A stretch of 64,000 bases of DNA from a bacterium (GTDB taxonomy: Bacteria; Electryoneota; RPQS01): NCBI GenBank assembly GCA_023382385.1, contig JAHDVH010000005.1:124001-188000 (forward strand), written 5' to 3'. The translations under genes were made by a program, and so were the position numbers. Under the pieces are notes generated by a model. The model was not told the DNA's origin and ran no database searches. It saw only the letters and a program-made list of their open reading frames with translations. How positions within the stretch are numbered: position 1 is the first letter of the stretch; every line of letters starts with the position of its first letter. Of the stretch, positions 19,517-31,500 are shown piece after piece.

Positions 19517-21155
19517 AGCGGAAGCTCCGGTCTCGGAGCAATCAAGCAAGTACTTGGAACTGATAGATCGTCTGAAAACAGCGGGTGCCACCGAAGCCGG
19601 CGCAGTAGATTACGTTAAGCACGGCGTGGACGTTGACGTCGTGGTGACACCGGCGCTGCTGCATCAAGTTGCACGTGTTTTGAAAGAACTGCACTTCGCT
19701 CTCGAGGCCGGAATTGGAGTCGACCGGCAGCCTGAGTTGGAAGTGCTTTATCTTTTCAAGCCGTTCGCGGACGGGCCACGCATCAGACTGAGAGTCCGTA
19801 CGGATCGCGAAACCGCGACTTTGCCTACACTGAGCAACGTGTTCGCTGGAGCGGACTGGTATGAGCGTGAGATCATGGATATGTTCGGTATCACGTTCAA
19901 CGACCATCCACATCCACGGCCGCTGCTTCTTCCTCACTTCACGAAGTTTCATCCGCTTCGCAAGGATTTTCATGGTGCACCGATTGTGATTCCCGAGGAC
20001 ACTGTGGAGATACCTGAAATTGATGTTCAAGCGGCTATGAAGCTGGGTCAGGGGACTGACGGCCGCAGGGATTACTTCCTAAACCTGGGACCACAGCATC
20101 CTTCGACCCACGGAGTGCTACGAATTCTCCTGCACATCGAAGGAGAGACTGTGCTTGGCGGACGCTGTCATCTGGGGTACAGCCATCGCGGCACGGAGAA
20201 ACTGGCTGAAACGAAGCAGTATGTGCAGTTCTTGCCATACACCGATCGCATGGACTATCTGTCCCCGTTGAACTACAATTGGGGCTATGCGAAACTGCTG
20301 GAGCGTGCGGCCGGTATTGAGTCGACCCCGCGTGCAGAAGCCCTTCGTGTCATCATGGGAGAAATGGGCCGCGTTGCCAGTCACCTTGTTTGGCTGGGGA
20401 CCTACTTGCTGGACCTCGGTGCCATCACGCCATTCCTCTATTGTTTTGAGGACCGTGAACAAATCCTCACGATTTTTGAGCGAGTGTCCGGACAACGTAT
20501 GACGACGTCCTACATTGTGTTTGGAGGCGTGCGCAATGATGTGTACAGCGAGTTCGCCTCGGAAGTCCGGAAATTTGTCGACCACGAGCGAAAACGGTTG
20601 GTTGAATACGAAACGCTCGTAATCGAGAACGAAATTTTCCTGATGCGCACGCACGGCGTTGGCAGGATTTCAAAAGAACAGGCGCACGAATTTGGAGTTA
20701 CCGGACCCTGTCTCAGAGGCTCAGGGATCGACTATGATGCGCGCCGTGATGAGCCCTACTGCGACCTCTATAAAACATTGGAGTGGAAGGTCGCCGTGGA
20801 TCAACGCGGTGATTGTCTGGGACGCTCACGAGTCCGGATGACAGAGATGGAGCAAAGCTTGAATCTAATCGAGCAAGCACTCCAAAAGCTGGAAGATGGG
20901 CCAATCCGCTCCAAAGTGCCCCGCATCTTCAAGATCCCTGAAGGTGAATACTACTCGATCACCGAAGGACCACGTGGCGTGATAGGCTGGTATTTGATCG
21001 CAGACGGCACTACCAATCCCTATCGTCTGAAAGTTCGAGTTCCGTCCTACGCAAATTTGCAGGTTGTTGAGCAATTGATACCCGGAACGCGCGTAGCGGA
21101 TGTGGTTTCAATCCTCGGCAGCCTTGATGTAATTATCCCGGAGATCGACCGGTGA
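19500..21155 (+). CDS. nuoCD: complex I fused subunits C and D
   Basis: 551 aa. NuoC (30-kDa) occupies about 1-165, with the signature [20 protein letters not shown]. NuoD (49-kDa) occupies about 185-551, starting [19 protein letters not shown] (the quinone-site His region). The CD fusion is known in several phyla. No hydrogenase-type C-terminal Cys pair is present, as expected for NuoD rather than a group 4 hydrogenase. It overlaps nuoB by 17 nt and nuoH by 4 nt. Confidence 0.95.
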   Translation: MPLEPEAEAPVSEQSSKYLELIDRLKTAGATEAGAVDYVKHGVDVDVVVTPALLHQVARVLKELHFALEAGIGVDRQPELEVLYLFKPFADGPRIRLRVRTDRETATLPTLSNVFAGADWYEREIMDMFGITFNDHPHPRPLLLPHFTKFHPLRKDFHGAPIVIPEDTVEIPEIDVQAAMKLGQGTDGRRDYFLNLGPQHPSTHGVLRILLHIEGETVLGGRCHLGYSHRGTEKLAETKQYVQFLPYTDRMDYLSPLNYNWGYAKLLERAAGIESTPRAEALRVIMGEMGRVASHLVWLGTYLLDLGAITPFLYCFEDREQILTIFERVSGQRMTTSYIVFGGVRNDVYSEFASEVRKFVDHERKRLVEYETLVIENEIFLMRTHGVGRISKEQAHEFGVTGPCLRGSGIDYDARRDEPYCDLYKTLEWKVAVDQRGDCLGRSRVRMTEMEQSLNLIEQALQKLEDGPIRSKVPRIFKIPEGEYYSITEGPRGVIGWYLIADGTTNPYRLKVRVPSYANLQVVEQLIPGTRVADVVSILGSLDVIIPEIDR

Positions 21156-22114
21156 GTGTGCCTGAAATTCTTATTCGCCTCGTGCTGGCATTTGGAGTAG
21201 TGGTCACGTTCGTCGCTCTGAATGCACTGTTCCTGGTCTGGCTTGAACGAAAAGTGTCAGCGGTCATTCAGAACAGAATGGGACCGATGGAGGTTGGGCC
21301 GATCGGGCTTTTCCAGACGCTTGCTGATGCGCTAAAGCTACTTGGCAAAGAGATGATTACGCCAGGCTCTGTGGATCGCGTCACGTTTGTTCTCGCCCCC
21401 ATCATCACCTTTCTGCCCGCGCCGCTTCTTGTTGCGGCAATTCCCATCGCAGGCGGAATCGGGGTGAGTGATTTGAACGTCGGAGCGTTATACCTGCTGG
21501 CGATCGCGAACATTGCTTTCATTGGTATCCTGATGGCAGGATGGTCGTCAAACAACAAGTATTCTCTGCTTGGCTCAATGCGAGCGGTTGCGCAGAACGT
21601 CAGCTACGAGATCCCGATGTTGCTCGCGGTCCTGACCATTATTCTGATGGCAGGTTCCTTGAAATTGAGTGACATAGTGGCTGCACAGGATCCCATTCCT
21701 TATATAGTGCTTCAGCCGCTTGCCTTTATCATCTATCTGATTTGCGGAGTGGCCGAATCCAACCGCACTCCTTTCGACTTGCCGGAAGCTGAATCAGAAC
21801 TCGTCGCAGGATACCATACAGAGTTTACAGGCATGCGTTTCGCCCTGTTCTTTCTTGCGGAGTACACGCAGGTATTCGTCCTATCTGCAATCGTGACCTT
21901 ATTCTTTCTCGGCGGATGGAACGGCCCGCTGTTGCACGGTGCCGTCTGGTTCTTCCTGAAGACTTATTTGGTCATCTTTGTTGTTATGTGGCTTCGCTGG
22001 ACCTACCCGCGACTTCGCTCGGATCAATTAATGAATTTTAACTGGCGAGTTCTCCTTCCTCTCGCAATCGTGAATCTGCTGATCTCAACAGTCGTTTACC
22101 GGGGAGGACTATAA
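21152..22114 (+). CDS. nuoH: complex I subunit H
   Basis: 320 aa, eight or so membrane helices. It starts at a GTG overlapping the nuoCD stop. [20 protein letters not shown] (ERK...Q.R.GP) and [20 protein letters not shown] with HTEFTGMRF following are diagnostic of NuoH, which lines the quinone channel. Confidence 0.96.
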   Translation: MSVPEILIRLVLAFGVVVTFVALNALFLVWLERKVSAVIQNRMGPMEVGPIGLFQTLADALKLLGKEMITPGSVDRVTFVLAPIITFLPAPLLVAAIPIAGGIGVSDLNVGALYLLAIANIAFIGILMAGWSSNNKYSLLGSMRAVAQNVSYEIPMLLAVLTIILMAGSLKLSDIVAAQDPIPYIVLQPLAFIIYLICGVAESNRTPFDLPEAESELVAGYHTEFTGMRFALFFLAEYTQVFVLSAIVTLFFLGGWNGPLLHGAVWFFLKTYLVIFVVMWLRWTYPRLRSDQLMNFNWRVLLPLAIVNLLISTVVYRGGL

Positions 22115-22596
22115 TGGCAGATCGCGAACGAGGATTCTTCCCCGGACTGGTTAGTCTATTAAGCGGCCTCGGCGTGACTTTCCGCAGCATCTTCCGGCGC
22201 CGCGTTACAATTCAGTATCCGCATGAACCGGTGCCTGTATCACCGCGCTATCGCGGCCCGGTTCGTTTGATTTCGGACGATGTTGCGGCTGAACACAAGT
22301 GCATTGGTTGCTTGGCGTGTCAGCGCATCTGTCCAACGCACGCAATCCCTGTCTTGACGACGAGGAAGAACGAGCAGAACAAGAACGAACCAGTAGACTT
22401 TGTGATCGATGATGCGCTCTGCTGTTACTGCGGACTATGTGTCGACGTTTGTCCCACAGAGGCGCTTGAGCATACAAGGATCGGTGACATGGCGGCCTAT
22501 TCTCCTTCTCTCTTGAGACGCGAAATCCTTAAAGACAATGTCATAACCTCTGACAACTTCCCGACTCGCAAGGGCAAAACGGGAGGCAAAGCGTGA
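22114..22596 (+). CDS. nuoI: complex I subunit I (2[4Fe-4S])
   Basis: 160 aa. It has two cluster motifs, [12 protein letters not shown] (about 65) and [12 protein letters not shown] (about 107), binding N6a and N6b. In a complex lacking NuoEFG this is the outermost Fe-S subunit and the probable docking point for reduced ferredoxin (family knowledge plus inference). Confidence 0.95.
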   Translation: MADRERGFFPGLVSLLSGLGVTFRSIFRRRVTIQYPHEPVPVSPRYRGPVRLISDDVAAEHKCIGCLACQRICPTHAIPVLTTRKNEQNKNEPVDFVIDDALCCYCGLCVDVCPTEALEHTRIGDMAAYSPSLLRREILKDNVITSDNFPTRKGKTGGKA

Positions 22597-23141
22597 ATGA
22601 CTACCTGTTTCTGATGGGCGTGATCACGTCTTTGTCTGGAGGTATGATCGCGGCGATTGCGCGCAATTTGTTCCATGCAGCACTGGGACTTGCTCTCACC
22701 CTGACCGGAACGGCAGTGCTCTTTGTGCCATTGGGCGGCGAGCTGATTTCCGTTCTCCAGATTCTCGTGTACTTGGGAGCTGTGGCGATCGCTATCTTAT
22801 TCATCTTGATGCTGTCCCCGCCTTTCTACTTGAAGCGTGGACAGCGCAATGCTCTGAAACTACTTGCTTCCGTGATTGTCACGTTAATCGTCGCTGTCCC
22901 GCTCTTGTCAGCTGCCTTTTCGGTTAAGGCGAAAGGAATCGTGTCATACACTCCGCCGACTGTACAGCAGATTGGCCGCGTGCTACTCGACGAATTCGTA
23001 TTCCCATTCGAGGTAATTTCGGTGCTCTTGACCGTTGCCATAATCGGAGCGATAGTCATCGCTCGCGATTTGCCGGACGAAGAGACAGCAAGACTGCCCA
23101 AGCCCACTGCGACCTCAACCTCAGGGGAGGTGCAGCCATGA
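22593..23141 (+). CDS. nuoJ: complex I subunit J
   Basis: 182 aa, five membrane helices. A GTG start overlaps nuoI by 4 nt. The motif [14 protein letters not shown] (helix 3) is typical. The C-terminal tail is Thr/Ser-rich. Confidence 0.94.
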   Translation: MNDYLFLMGVITSLSGGMIAAIARNLFHAALGLALTLTGTAVLFVPLGGELISVLQILVYLGAVAIAILFILMLSPPFYLKRGQRNALKLLASVIVTLIVAVPLLSAAFSVKAKGIVSYTPPTVQQIGRVLLDEFVFPFEVISVLLTVAIIGAIVIARDLPDEETARLPKPTATSTSGEVQP

Positions 23142-23446
23142 TGTCCCTGACAAGCTATCTTGTTCTTGCGGCTATCTTATTCCTTCTGGGCGTGTTTGGA
23201 ATAATTGAGCGCAGAAATCTCGTTGGACTTCTGATTTCTATCGAGTTGATGCTCAACTCTGCAAGCATAAACTTTATGGCCTTCAACCACTACTTGTTCC
23301 CCGGCACAGTGACGGGCCAAATCATGACGCTTTTCGTGATCGGCTTGGCCGCAGCGGAGGCCACCCTGTTTCTCGCAATCGTCTTTGCGGTTTATCGTCA
23401 TTATCGCTCCATCAATGTGGAGCAAGTAGATCACCTGCGCGGCTAA
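23138..23446 (+). CDS. nuoK: complex I subunit K
   Basis: 102 aa, three helices with the conserved Glu pair positions (SIELMLNSASINF and AAAEATLFLAIV). It overlaps nuoJ by 4 nt. It is part of the proton-translocating membrane arm. Confidence 0.95.
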   Translation: MMSLTSYLVLAAILFLLGVFGIIERRNLVGLLISIELMLNSASINFMAFNHYLFPGTVTGQIMTLFVIGLAAAEATLFLAIVFAVYRHYRSINVEQVDHLRG

Positions 23447-23448
23447 TT

Positions 23449-25323
23449 ATGATAACTGAAGCTACGCAAATACAACTTGGCATCGCGACTGTTCTGGCGC
23501 CGCTGGCGTCTTTTGCATTGATCGTTCTGTTTGCGATGCGTCGGCCTGGCCTTGCGAAAGTCATTTCTCTCACGGGCGGGACCCTCAGTCTGGTGTTCGC
23601 AAGCCTGCTGCTGTGGGGTGTCGGCGAACCCGGTTTCAAGATACAGGCGACCTGGGAATGGCTCTTGAAAGATCCTGCCGGATTCTCGATTGGCATTCTG
23701 CTTGACCCGCTGTCACTCGTTATGCTGTGGGTTGTGGCGGTGATTGGGTGGCTCGTGCAATGGTATTCCGTGTCCTACATGGAAGAAGACAAGAGCCAGT
23801 CGCGATTCTTTGCATTCATTTCACTCTTCTGCTTTGCAATGATGGGCTTCACTGTCGCCCCCAACCTCTTGCAGTCCTTTATGTGCTGGGAGTTGGTGGG
23901 TCTCGGTTCATACTTGCTCATCGGATTCTGGAACCATCTGCCTTCAGCTGCTACAGCCGCGCGCAAGGCGTTCGTCGTGACGCGTCTTGGCGATTTGGGA
24001 TTCTTCGTGGCCTTGTTGCTGGCGGCAACCGGCCTTGGCACGCTGGACTTTGGTGCGCTTGCGCAGTCAAAAATGGCTGGCGGCTGGCAATCCGCGCTGG
24101 CCGGATATGATTATGGAGTTTGGATTTCGCTGGCGCTATTCCTTGCCGTTATCGGCAAGAGTGCTCAGTTTCCGCTCTATGGATGGCTTCCGGACGCAAT
24201 GGAAGGTCCGACACCTGTCAGTGCGCTGATTCACGCGGCAACCATGGTGGCTGCTGGTGTGTACCTTCTCGCACGTGTCGCCTTCGTTGTTACGCTTGGA
24301 AGCGAAAGTGTGCAGGCGGTCTGGCACGGACTTGCCATGCTTGCGATGCTCACCGCTCTGATGAGCGGCATGGTAGCCATCGTTCAGAGTGACATCAAAC
24401 GCGTATTCGCCTATTCGACCATCAGCCAATTGGGTTATATGGTGGTCGGCATTGGGTCCGGTGCGGTGATTGCGGGAATGATGCACCTCTTCACACACGC
24501 ATTCTTCAAAGCTCTACTATTCTTGACGGCGGGTGCGTTTATTCATGCAGCGCATTCGAATTCAATTACGGACATCGCAAGGGCCGGCGGGGCAAAGCTG
24601 AAACTGCCGATGATTGCCCTTGGGGTTGGATCGCTGGCCTTGATGGGGATTTTCCCGTTTGCCGGATTCTACAGCAAGGATGCCATTCTCGAGCATTTGC
24701 TGGTCAGAGGCGACTGGTTACTCCTTGGTGCAGCGCTAATCGGTGTGCTCATAACGTCTTACTACACGGCACGTGTCATTTTCTTAATGCTCAAAGTTCC
24801 GTCAGAGGAGCATCACGGCCATAAGTTGCATGTGGGAAGCTGGATGAAACTCCCACTCACAGTGCTGACAATTGGTGCGGTGGTAGCTGGTAATCTTTGG
24901 CTCTGGAGGGTCGAGCATTGGTTCACCCTCCCGCACGGCGATCATGGCTCTGCAGCGCTCATCACGGCGGCTGTTTCAACGCTATTCGCGTTGGCGGGGG
25001 CTTACTACTCAGCTCGTGTGTTTTACTGGAAGAACTCGGAAGACCCGATGGCTAACTGGGTGGGCTTCGCGCATCTTCTCCGCGAGAAGTGGTATCTTGA
25101 CGCCGCTTATGAAAAGATAGTCCATAAGATCTATTTACCGTTTACAGCCTTCTTGAATCGTGTCGAACTGGCAGTGGTCAAGGGCGCCTTGGACGGAATT
25201 GGCAAAAGCAGTATGGCAGCAGCACGTACCTTGGCTCGTGCGATGACTGGAGAAGTGCAGCAGTACGTGAGCGTTTCCTTCGCAGTCGTCGCCGCAGTCG
25301 TCATCATATTAATGAATCGGTAG
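23449..25323 (+). CDS. nuoL: complex I subunit L (antiporter-like)
   Basis: 624 aa, 14-16 helices. Typical motifs are FMCWELVGLGSYLLIGFW, GKSAQFPLYGWLPDAMEGPT and a long C-terminal amphipathic region. It contains the Lys/Glu residues of a proton channel (KSAQFPL) and is the distal pump module. Confidence 0.96.
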   Translation: MITEATQIQLGIATVLAPLASFALIVLFAMRRPGLAKVISLTGGTLSLVFASLLLWGVGEPGFKIQATWEWLLKDPAGFSIGILLDPLSLVMLWVVAVIGWLVQWYSVSYMEEDKSQSRFFAFISLFCFAMMGFTVAPNLLQSFMCWELVGLGSYLLIGFWNHLPSAATAARKAFVVTRLGDLGFFVALLLAATGLGTLDFGALAQSKMAGGWQSALAGYDYGVWISLALFLAVIGKSAQFPLYGWLPDAMEGPTPVSALIHAATMVAAGVYLLARVAFVVTLGSESVQAVWHGLAMLAMLTALMSGMVAIVQSDIKRVFAYSTISQLGYMVVGIGSGAVIAGMMHLFTHAFFKALLFLTAGAFIHAAHSNSITDIARAGGAKLKLPMIALGVGSLALMGIFPFAGFYSKDAILEHLLVRGDWLLLGAALIGVLITSYYTARVIFLMLKVPSEEHHGHKLHVGSWMKLPLTVLTIGAVVAGNLWLWRVEHWFTLPHGDHGSAALITAAVSTLFALAGAYYSARVFYWKNSEDPMANWVGFAHLLREKWYLDAAYEKIVHKIYLPFTAFLNRVELAVVKGALDGIGKSSMAAARTLARAMTGEVQQYVSVSFAVVAAVVIILMNR

Positions 25324-25330
25324 CAAGAAT

Positions 25331-26782
25331 ATGGATTTTCCGATTCTCTCAGTTATTCTTCTTTGTCCGGTATTTGGGGCTCTCGTGCTGTTTGCAGTTC
25401 CGGACGGGAACGACAAAGCGGTGCGCTGGATCTCACTGGCAGTCTCGCTCGTAGCCATGTTCTTCTCTGTATGGATGTTCATGGCTTACGATCGCGCAGT
25501 TGCAGGATTTCAATTCACGGAACAGTATGCTTGGGTTCCCGGGTTAGGTTCTAGCTACCATGTTGCGGTGGATGGAGTTGGAGCAACGCTAGTGCTTTTG
25601 AATGCCATCGTGATGCTGACCGGCGTCGTAACGTCCTTCAGCATCGATTTTCGCGTTAAAGAGTACTTCATTTTGTTCTTACTGCTGGTAGCGGGCGTAT
25701 TTGGCAGTTTCATTAGTCTTGACTTCCTGGTCTTCTTTATCTTCTTTGAAGTCGCTGTGCTGCCGATGTACCTCTTGATCGGAATCTGGGGCTCGACAAA
25801 CCGGGAATACGCCGCGCTCAAATTGACGGTCATGTTGCTGGCTGGCAGTGGCCTTGTGTTTGTCGGGTTGATCTTGGTCATCTTCACGAGCACCGCGCAC
25901 ACGTTTGATTTCCTCGTCTTACGTGACACCGGATTCAGCCACGACTTTCAGAATTTAGTCTATCCACTGATGTTCTTGGGTTTTGGAACGCTGGCAGCGG
26001 TCTTTCCGCTTCATAACTGGTCACCGGATGGTCACGTCGCGGCGCCCACTGCGGTTTCTATGCTGCATGCAGGCGTTCTGATGAAGCTTGGCGCCTATGG
26101 CGTCCTCAGGTACGGAATCGAGTTGTTTCCACACGGAGCACAGACCTGGGCACCGGTAGCGGGACTCCTCGCAGCAAGCGGTGTAGTGTATGGTGCCCTT
26201 GTGGCGGCACAGCAAACGGACTTGAAGTATATGATAGGGTACTCGTCCGTGTCACACATGGGTCTTGTTATGTTTGGTCTCGCGGCGGCGACACCTATGG
26301 CAATTAATGGGGCTGTTTATCAGATGTTCTCGCATGGGATCATGACAGCACTCTTCTTCTCTGCAGTCGGCTTCTTTTATGAACAGACCCATACTCGTAA
26401 TATCTACGATTACGGAGGACTGGCGCGTAAGGCGCCTTGGGTCGCTACGTGTTTCATCATGGCGGGGCTTGCAGGTGTGGGCTTGCCGGGGCTTGCCGGC
26501 TTCCCTGCCGAGTTTATGATTTTCCTTGGCGCCTACGAGCGTTTCCCTGTTCTGACATTGATTGCTGTGCCGAGTCTTGTCTTCGGAGCCTTCTATATGC
26601 TTCGAGTACTGCAGCGCGTGTTCTTCGGACCCGAAGCCGGAAGGACACCGGAAATTAGAGATGTTGGGATCTTTTCCGGTTCCCCGCGCGTCCTCTTGGC
26701 CGGTCTATTGATCCTTTTCGGCGTCGCGCCGAGATTGCTGTCTGACGTCATTGCACCCTATGCACGGGAGCTCCTGAAATGA
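25331..26782 (+). CDS. nuoM: complex I subunit M (antiporter-like)
   Basis: 483 aa, about 14 helices, with FFIFFEVAVLPMYLLIGIWG and FPLHNWSPDGHVAAPTAVSM. It overlaps nuoN by 4 nt. Confidence 0.96.
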   Translation: MDFPILSVILLCPVFGALVLFAVPDGNDKAVRWISLAVSLVAMFFSVWMFMAYDRAVAGFQFTEQYAWVPGLGSSYHVAVDGVGATLVLLNAIVMLTGVVTSFSIDFRVKEYFILFLLLVAGVFGSFISLDFLVFFIFFEVAVLPMYLLIGIWGSTNREYAALKLTVMLLAGSGLVFVGLILVIFTSTAHTFDFLVLRDTGFSHDFQNLVYPLMFLGFGTLAAVFPLHNWSPDGHVAAPTAVSMLHAGVLMKLGAYGVLRYGIELFPHGAQTWAPVAGLLAASGVVYGALVAAQQTDLKYMIGYSSVSHMGLVMFGLAAATPMAINGAVYQMFSHGIMTALFFSAVGFFYEQTHTRNIYDYGGLARKAPWVATCFIMAGLAGVGLPGLAGFPAEFMIFLGAYERFPVLTLIAVPSLVFGAFYMLRVLQRVFFGPEAGRTPEIRDVGIFSGSPRVLLAGLLILFGVAPRLLSDVIAPYARELLK

Positions 26783-28203
26783 TTATGCAGATGCTCCCCG
26801 AATGGACCACGCTCGGTTCACTACTCATTCTGTTCGGCTTGACACTCAGTAACAAATTAGGCGAGCGAACGGCACGACTCGCAGCGTTGATCCTAACTGC
26901 GCTTGTTGCGGTGGCTGCCTTTGCGGCGACATCACAACAAGGGATTCTCTTTGCGAATAGTTATAGAATTGATTCCTATTCGCAGTTCTTCAAGCTGTTA
27001 ATGGCTATCGGACTCTTTGCGAACGCCCTGCTCGGCTGGCCGCTTCGTTCGATTCCCAAAGTGCAGCGTACGGAGTATTATTTCCTGTTCTTTGCCGCCG
27101 GATTAGGCATGATGCTGCTGGCGAGTGCGTACAGCTTCCTTGTGCTGTACGTCGCCATGGAGTTGTTGTCTTATTCGATGTATACTCTGGTTGGCATGCG
27201 TCGCGCTCGGACTGAGTCAATTGAAAGTTCGGTGAAGTACCTGATCATCGGCGCGTCTGCAAGCGCAATTGGTCTGTTCGGAGTGAGCTATATCTACGGT
27301 GCCACTGGCAGTTTGAACTTTGGAGCCGTCGCTTCGCAATTGGCGAGTGCTTCTGCAAATCATGTCTTACTCCTGCCGGGCCTCGTGCTTGTCCTAAGTT
27401 CATTTCTATTCAAACTCGCCGCATTCCCATTTCATGCTTGGGCACCCGATGCTTACGAGAGTTCTGCATCCCCCGTGGCTATGTTCCTCGCGTCTGTTTC
27501 CAAGCTTGCAGGTATCGCAGTTCTGTTCCGCCTTGTCTACCTTGTGAAACCCTATCTGCCGGAGTTTGAGTTTGTAGTTGGACTACTCGCTCTGGCGTCA
27601 ATGACGTTCGGCAATCTCGTGGCGTTTCGGCAGACGTCCGTTAAGCGGCTTTTCGCCTATTCCAGTATTGCACAGGCAGGTTACTTGATGTTAGGCATGA
27701 TTGGCCTGGGAGCAAGCGCACCCGAAGCTGTGGTGTTCTACTCGGTGATCTATCTGCTGATGAATCTTGTGATCTTCACAGTTGTGCTCGAACTCGAACG
27801 TGAAGGCGAAGATCCGCGGCTGCAAAGTTTCCAGGGCCTTTATCGCCGTAATGCCTTGATGGCGATGGCGCTGCTGGTTTCCTTGTTCTCGTTAGCGGGT
27901 GTTCCCCCGCTCGCAGGCTTTTTCGGCAAGTGGCTGCTATTCAGCAGCGCGGCGACTGCCGGCCACGTCTGGTTTGTTGTCATCGCAATTTGCAATAGTG
28001 TACTGTCATTATACTACTACCTGTTCCTTGTGAAAGCTGCGTACTATGGCGAAGTGCCCGAAGGTTCGGCTGTGGAAACACGTGGCGGCCCGCGCGTGGC
28101 GATTCTGTTCGTGACTCTTGCCATCACGTTCCTCGGCATTTATCCGCGAATTCTAACTGAATACATCGGCAGCCTGAATCTGTCCAGAACAATGCTGCCG
28201 TAA
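26779..28203 (+). CDS. nuoN: complex I subunit N (antiporter-like)
   Basis: 474 aa, about 14 helices, with KLAAFPFHAWAPDAYESSAS and FAYSSIAQAGYLMLG. It is the last nuo gene. No nuoE, nuoF or nuoG lies anywhere in the block or the window. Confidence 0.96.
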   Translation: MIMQMLPEWTTLGSLLILFGLTLSNKLGERTARLAALILTALVAVAAFAATSQQGILFANSYRIDSYSQFFKLLMAIGLFANALLGWPLRSIPKVQRTEYYFLFFAAGLGMMLLASAYSFLVLYVAMELLSYSMYTLVGMRRARTESIESSVKYLIIGASASAIGLFGVSYIYGATGSLNFGAVASQLASASANHVLLLPGLVLVLSSFLFKLAAFPFHAWAPDAYESSASPVAMFLASVSKLAGIAVLFRLVYLVKPYLPEFEFVVGLLALASMTFGNLVAFRQTSVKRLFAYSSIAQAGYLMLGMIGLGASAPEAVVFYSVIYLLMNLVIFTVVLELEREGEDPRLQSFQGLYRRNALMAMALLVSLFSLAGVPPLAGFFGKWLLFSSAATAGHVWFVVIAICNSVLSLYYYLFLVKAAYYGEVPEGSAVETRGGPRVAILFVTLAITFLGIYPRILTEYIGSLNLSRTMLP

Positions 28204-28249
28204 GTCCATCAATTCACAACTTTGACTGCTACCAGAAAGGATACATCTC

Positions 28250-28441
28250 ATGGCTCTGAAAATCGAAGAATCCTGCATCAACTGCGGCGCATGCGAACCG
28301 GTTTGTCCTGTAAAGGCAATTACCGAAGGACCGGACATCTTTGTTATTGACCCGAATGTTTGCGTAGAATGTGAGGGGCACTTCCCTGACCCGCAATGCC
28401 AGTCAGTGTGCCCGGTAGATTGCATTTCCAAGGCTGATTAA
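28250..28441 (+). CDS. Alvin-type 2[4Fe-4S] ferredoxin
   Basis: 63 aa. The first cluster motif is CINCGACEPVCP. The second is expanded, CVECEGHFPDPQCQSVCPVDC, with an insertion between the second and third Cys as in Allochromatium vinosum-type ferredoxins, which have very low potentials. AGAAAGGA precedes the ATG. Its position between nuoN and PFOR suggests it is the carrier linking PFOR and KOR to complex I and NfnAB. Confidence 0.93.
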   Translation: MALKIEESCINCGACEPVCPVKAITEGPDIFVIDPNVCVECEGHFPDPQCQSVCPVDCISKAD

Positions 28442-28457
28442 TCCGAATCCAATACAT

Positions 28458-28480
28458 GGCCGCAACGCGTTGTTGCGGCC
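28458..28480. repeat. perfect hairpin between ferredoxin and nifJ
   Basis: A 9-bp stem (28458-28466 with 28472-28480) closes a 5-nt loop. No T run follows, so it is a weak terminator at best. RNA processing or partial attenuation is possible. Confidence 0.5.
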
Positions 28481-28500
28481 AATCTAATTGAGTCTGTTTC

Positions 28501-31500
28501 ATGAATAAGAATTACGTGACGGTGGATGGCAACGAGGCTGTGGCCAATGTTGCTCACCGTCTTGCAGAAGTCTGCGCGATCTACCCGATAACGCCTTCAT
28601 CCAGCATGGGAGAATTGGCGGACGAGTGGTCGGCGCGTGGAATGAAAAACATTTGGGGCACGGTACCCACAGTAATCGAAATGCAGAGCGAGGGTGGCGC
28701 TGCCGGTGCGGTGCATGGCTCTTTGCAGTCAGGCGCGCTGACGACGACGTTTACCGCATCCCAGGGTTTGCTCCTGATGATCCCGAACATGTTTAAGATA
28801 GCGGGCGAATTGACCAGCACTGTCTTCCATGTAACGGCGCGAACGATTGCGACACACGCGCTCTCCATTTTCGGGGATCACAGTGACGTGATGGCGGTTC
28901 GCACGACAGGGTGGGCGATGCTGGCTTCGACCAACGTTCAAGAGGCTCACGACCAAGCGCTGATCGCGACGGCTGCGACTCTTGAGAGTCGGATTCCCTT
29001 TTTGCACTTCTTTGACGGCTTCCGTACGAGCCACGAAGTTCAAAAGCTCTTGCAGCTGGAAGATGATGACTTGCGGGCGCTCATTAACGATGAGCTGGTC
29101 TTTGCTCATCGTGCTCGCGCTCTTTCTCCAAATCACCCTGTCATCCGGGGCACAGCCCAGAATCCGGACGTGTTCTTCCAGGCACGCGAAGCCTGCAATC
29201 CATACTACAAGGCTTGTCCTGACATCGTTCAGCGCGTGATGGATCGCTTTGCCGCTCGTGTCGGTCGTGCCTACAAACTCTATGAGTTCTACGGCGCTCC
29301 GGACGCTGAGCGCGTCATAGTGATAATGGGTTCGGGCGCAGATGCCGTGCATGAGACGGTTGAGTATTTGAACGGAAAAGGCGAAAAGGTTGGTTTGCTG
29401 AAAGTTCGGCTGTATCGTCCGTTTTCCGCGGAACACTTTGTGGCAGCCTTGCCAAAGTCGGTGAAGTCCATCGCCGTGCTCGATCGCACAAAAGAGCCGG
29501 GCGCATTGGGTGAGCCGCTTTATGCCGACGTCGTTTGCGCGCTCGCCGAGCAACTGGCGCTCGATTCCGGCGCTATTCAACCGCGAGTGGTCGGAGGGCG
29601 CTACGGACTTTCCTCCAAGGAATTCACGCCCGGAATGGTGAAGGCGGTGTTCGACAACATCGCTGGTAAGTCGCCGAAACATCACTTCACGGTCGGTATT
29701 GAGGACGATGTCAGCAATCTTAGTCTGGCCTTCGATAAAGATTTCTCTGTCGAACCTGAGGATGTGTTCCGGGCACGATTCTACGGACTTGGTGCGGACG
29801 GAACAGTCGGCGCAAACAAGAACTCGATTAAGATTATTGGCGATGAAACAGACCTGTTTGCCCAAGGCTACTTCGTTTACGACTCGAAGAAATCTGGCGC
29901 GATAACGGTGTCGCACCTGCGCTTCGGTCCGCGTGAGATTCGCTCCACCTATCTGGTGAGCAGCCCGAAATTCGTCGCGTGCCACCAGCCCGGGTTTCTT
30001 GAGAAGTATGATATGCTGAGCGATGCGCAACAGGGAGCGACCTTCCTGTTGAATACGGCAATCCCGCCGGATAAGGTATGGAACACTCTTCCACTGGAAG
30101 TGCAGAACGATATCGTCCAAAAGAAGCTGAAAGTCTACTGTATAGATGCGTACAGCGTTGCGCGCGATACGGGTATGGGTGGCCGCATCAACACGATCAT
30201 GCAGACCTGCTTCTTCGCGATTTCCGGAGTGCTCCCCCGCGAAGAGGCGATTGCCGCAATCAAGAAGACGATTCGGAAGACCTATGAAAAGAAGGGTGAA
30301 CGAATTGTTGAGATGAACTTCGCCGCGGTGGACAGCACTCTCGCGAACTTGCATGAAGTGCCTGTTCCCGGAACGGCGTCCGCGACGCACAAGCGCCCAC
30401 CCGTCGTATCCCCGGAAGCTCCCGACTTTGTGCAAAACGTGCTTGCCAAGATTATCGAGGGCAACGGCGATAACTTGCCGGTTTCCGCGTTTCCGCCGGA
30501 TGGCACTTTCCCACTGTCAACTTCGATCTGGGAAAAACGGGCAATTGCTCTTGAAGTGCCAATCTGGGACCCCGAGTGGTGTATCCAGTGCAACAAGTGT
30601 GTCATGGTTTGTCCGCACGCGGCCATTCGCTCCAAGGTTACACCAAGTGCCGAAGTCAACGGAAAGCGTCCAGCAGAGTTCCAGACAATGACCTACGGAG
30701 GTACGGATCTGCCGGGCGACAATTTGCTATATGCTTTACAGGTGGCACCTGAAGATTGTACCGGTTGCGGGCTCTGTGTGGACGTCTGTCCCGCTAAGAA
30801 CAAGCGGGAGCCGAAACGCAAGGCAATCAATCTGGTTCCACTGCAGGAAGTGCGGGAACGGGAACGCGAAAACTGGAGTTACTTCTTAACACTGAAGAAC
30901 GTTCCGCGCGAAGAGATTCGCATCAATACGGTTAAAGGTGCGCAGCTACTTGAACCACTCTTCGAGTTTTCCGGAGCCTGCTCCGGCTGTGGCGAAACGC
31001 CGTACATCAAGCTCTTGACACAACTCTACGGCGACCGGATGATGCTCGCGAATGCGACGGGTTGTTCGTCGATTTATGGCGCCAACCTCCCGACAACACC
31101 GTACTCGATGAACGCCGAAGGCCGCGGCCCTGCTTGGGCAAACTCGCTGTTCGAAGACAATGCGGAGTTCGGGCTTGGTTTCCGAGTAACATTGGATAAG
31201 CAGACTGAGTTCGCACAGGAGCTTCTCACAAGGCTGAAGCCCGAGATCGGTGGTCTTGTGGACGAATTGCTCTCGGCGACTCAAGCTACGGAGCGCGAGA
31301 TATCAGAGCAGCGCAAACGCGTTGCGGCGTTGCAGGACAAGCTCAGGAAGATTCAGAAGCCTGAAGCCCGCCAGCTTGAAACACTCGCCGACAAGCTGGT
31401 CAAGCATGCCGTCTGGATTGTGGGCGGTGACGGTTGGGCCTATGATATTGGGTACGGCGGTCTCGACCATGTAATTTCAATGGGACGCAACGTCAACATC

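Noticed and set aside
18608-28203. Group 4 membrane hydrogenase instead of complex I
   Set aside because: NuoA, J and K are present and the NuoD part lacks the paired NiFe-binding cysteine motifs.
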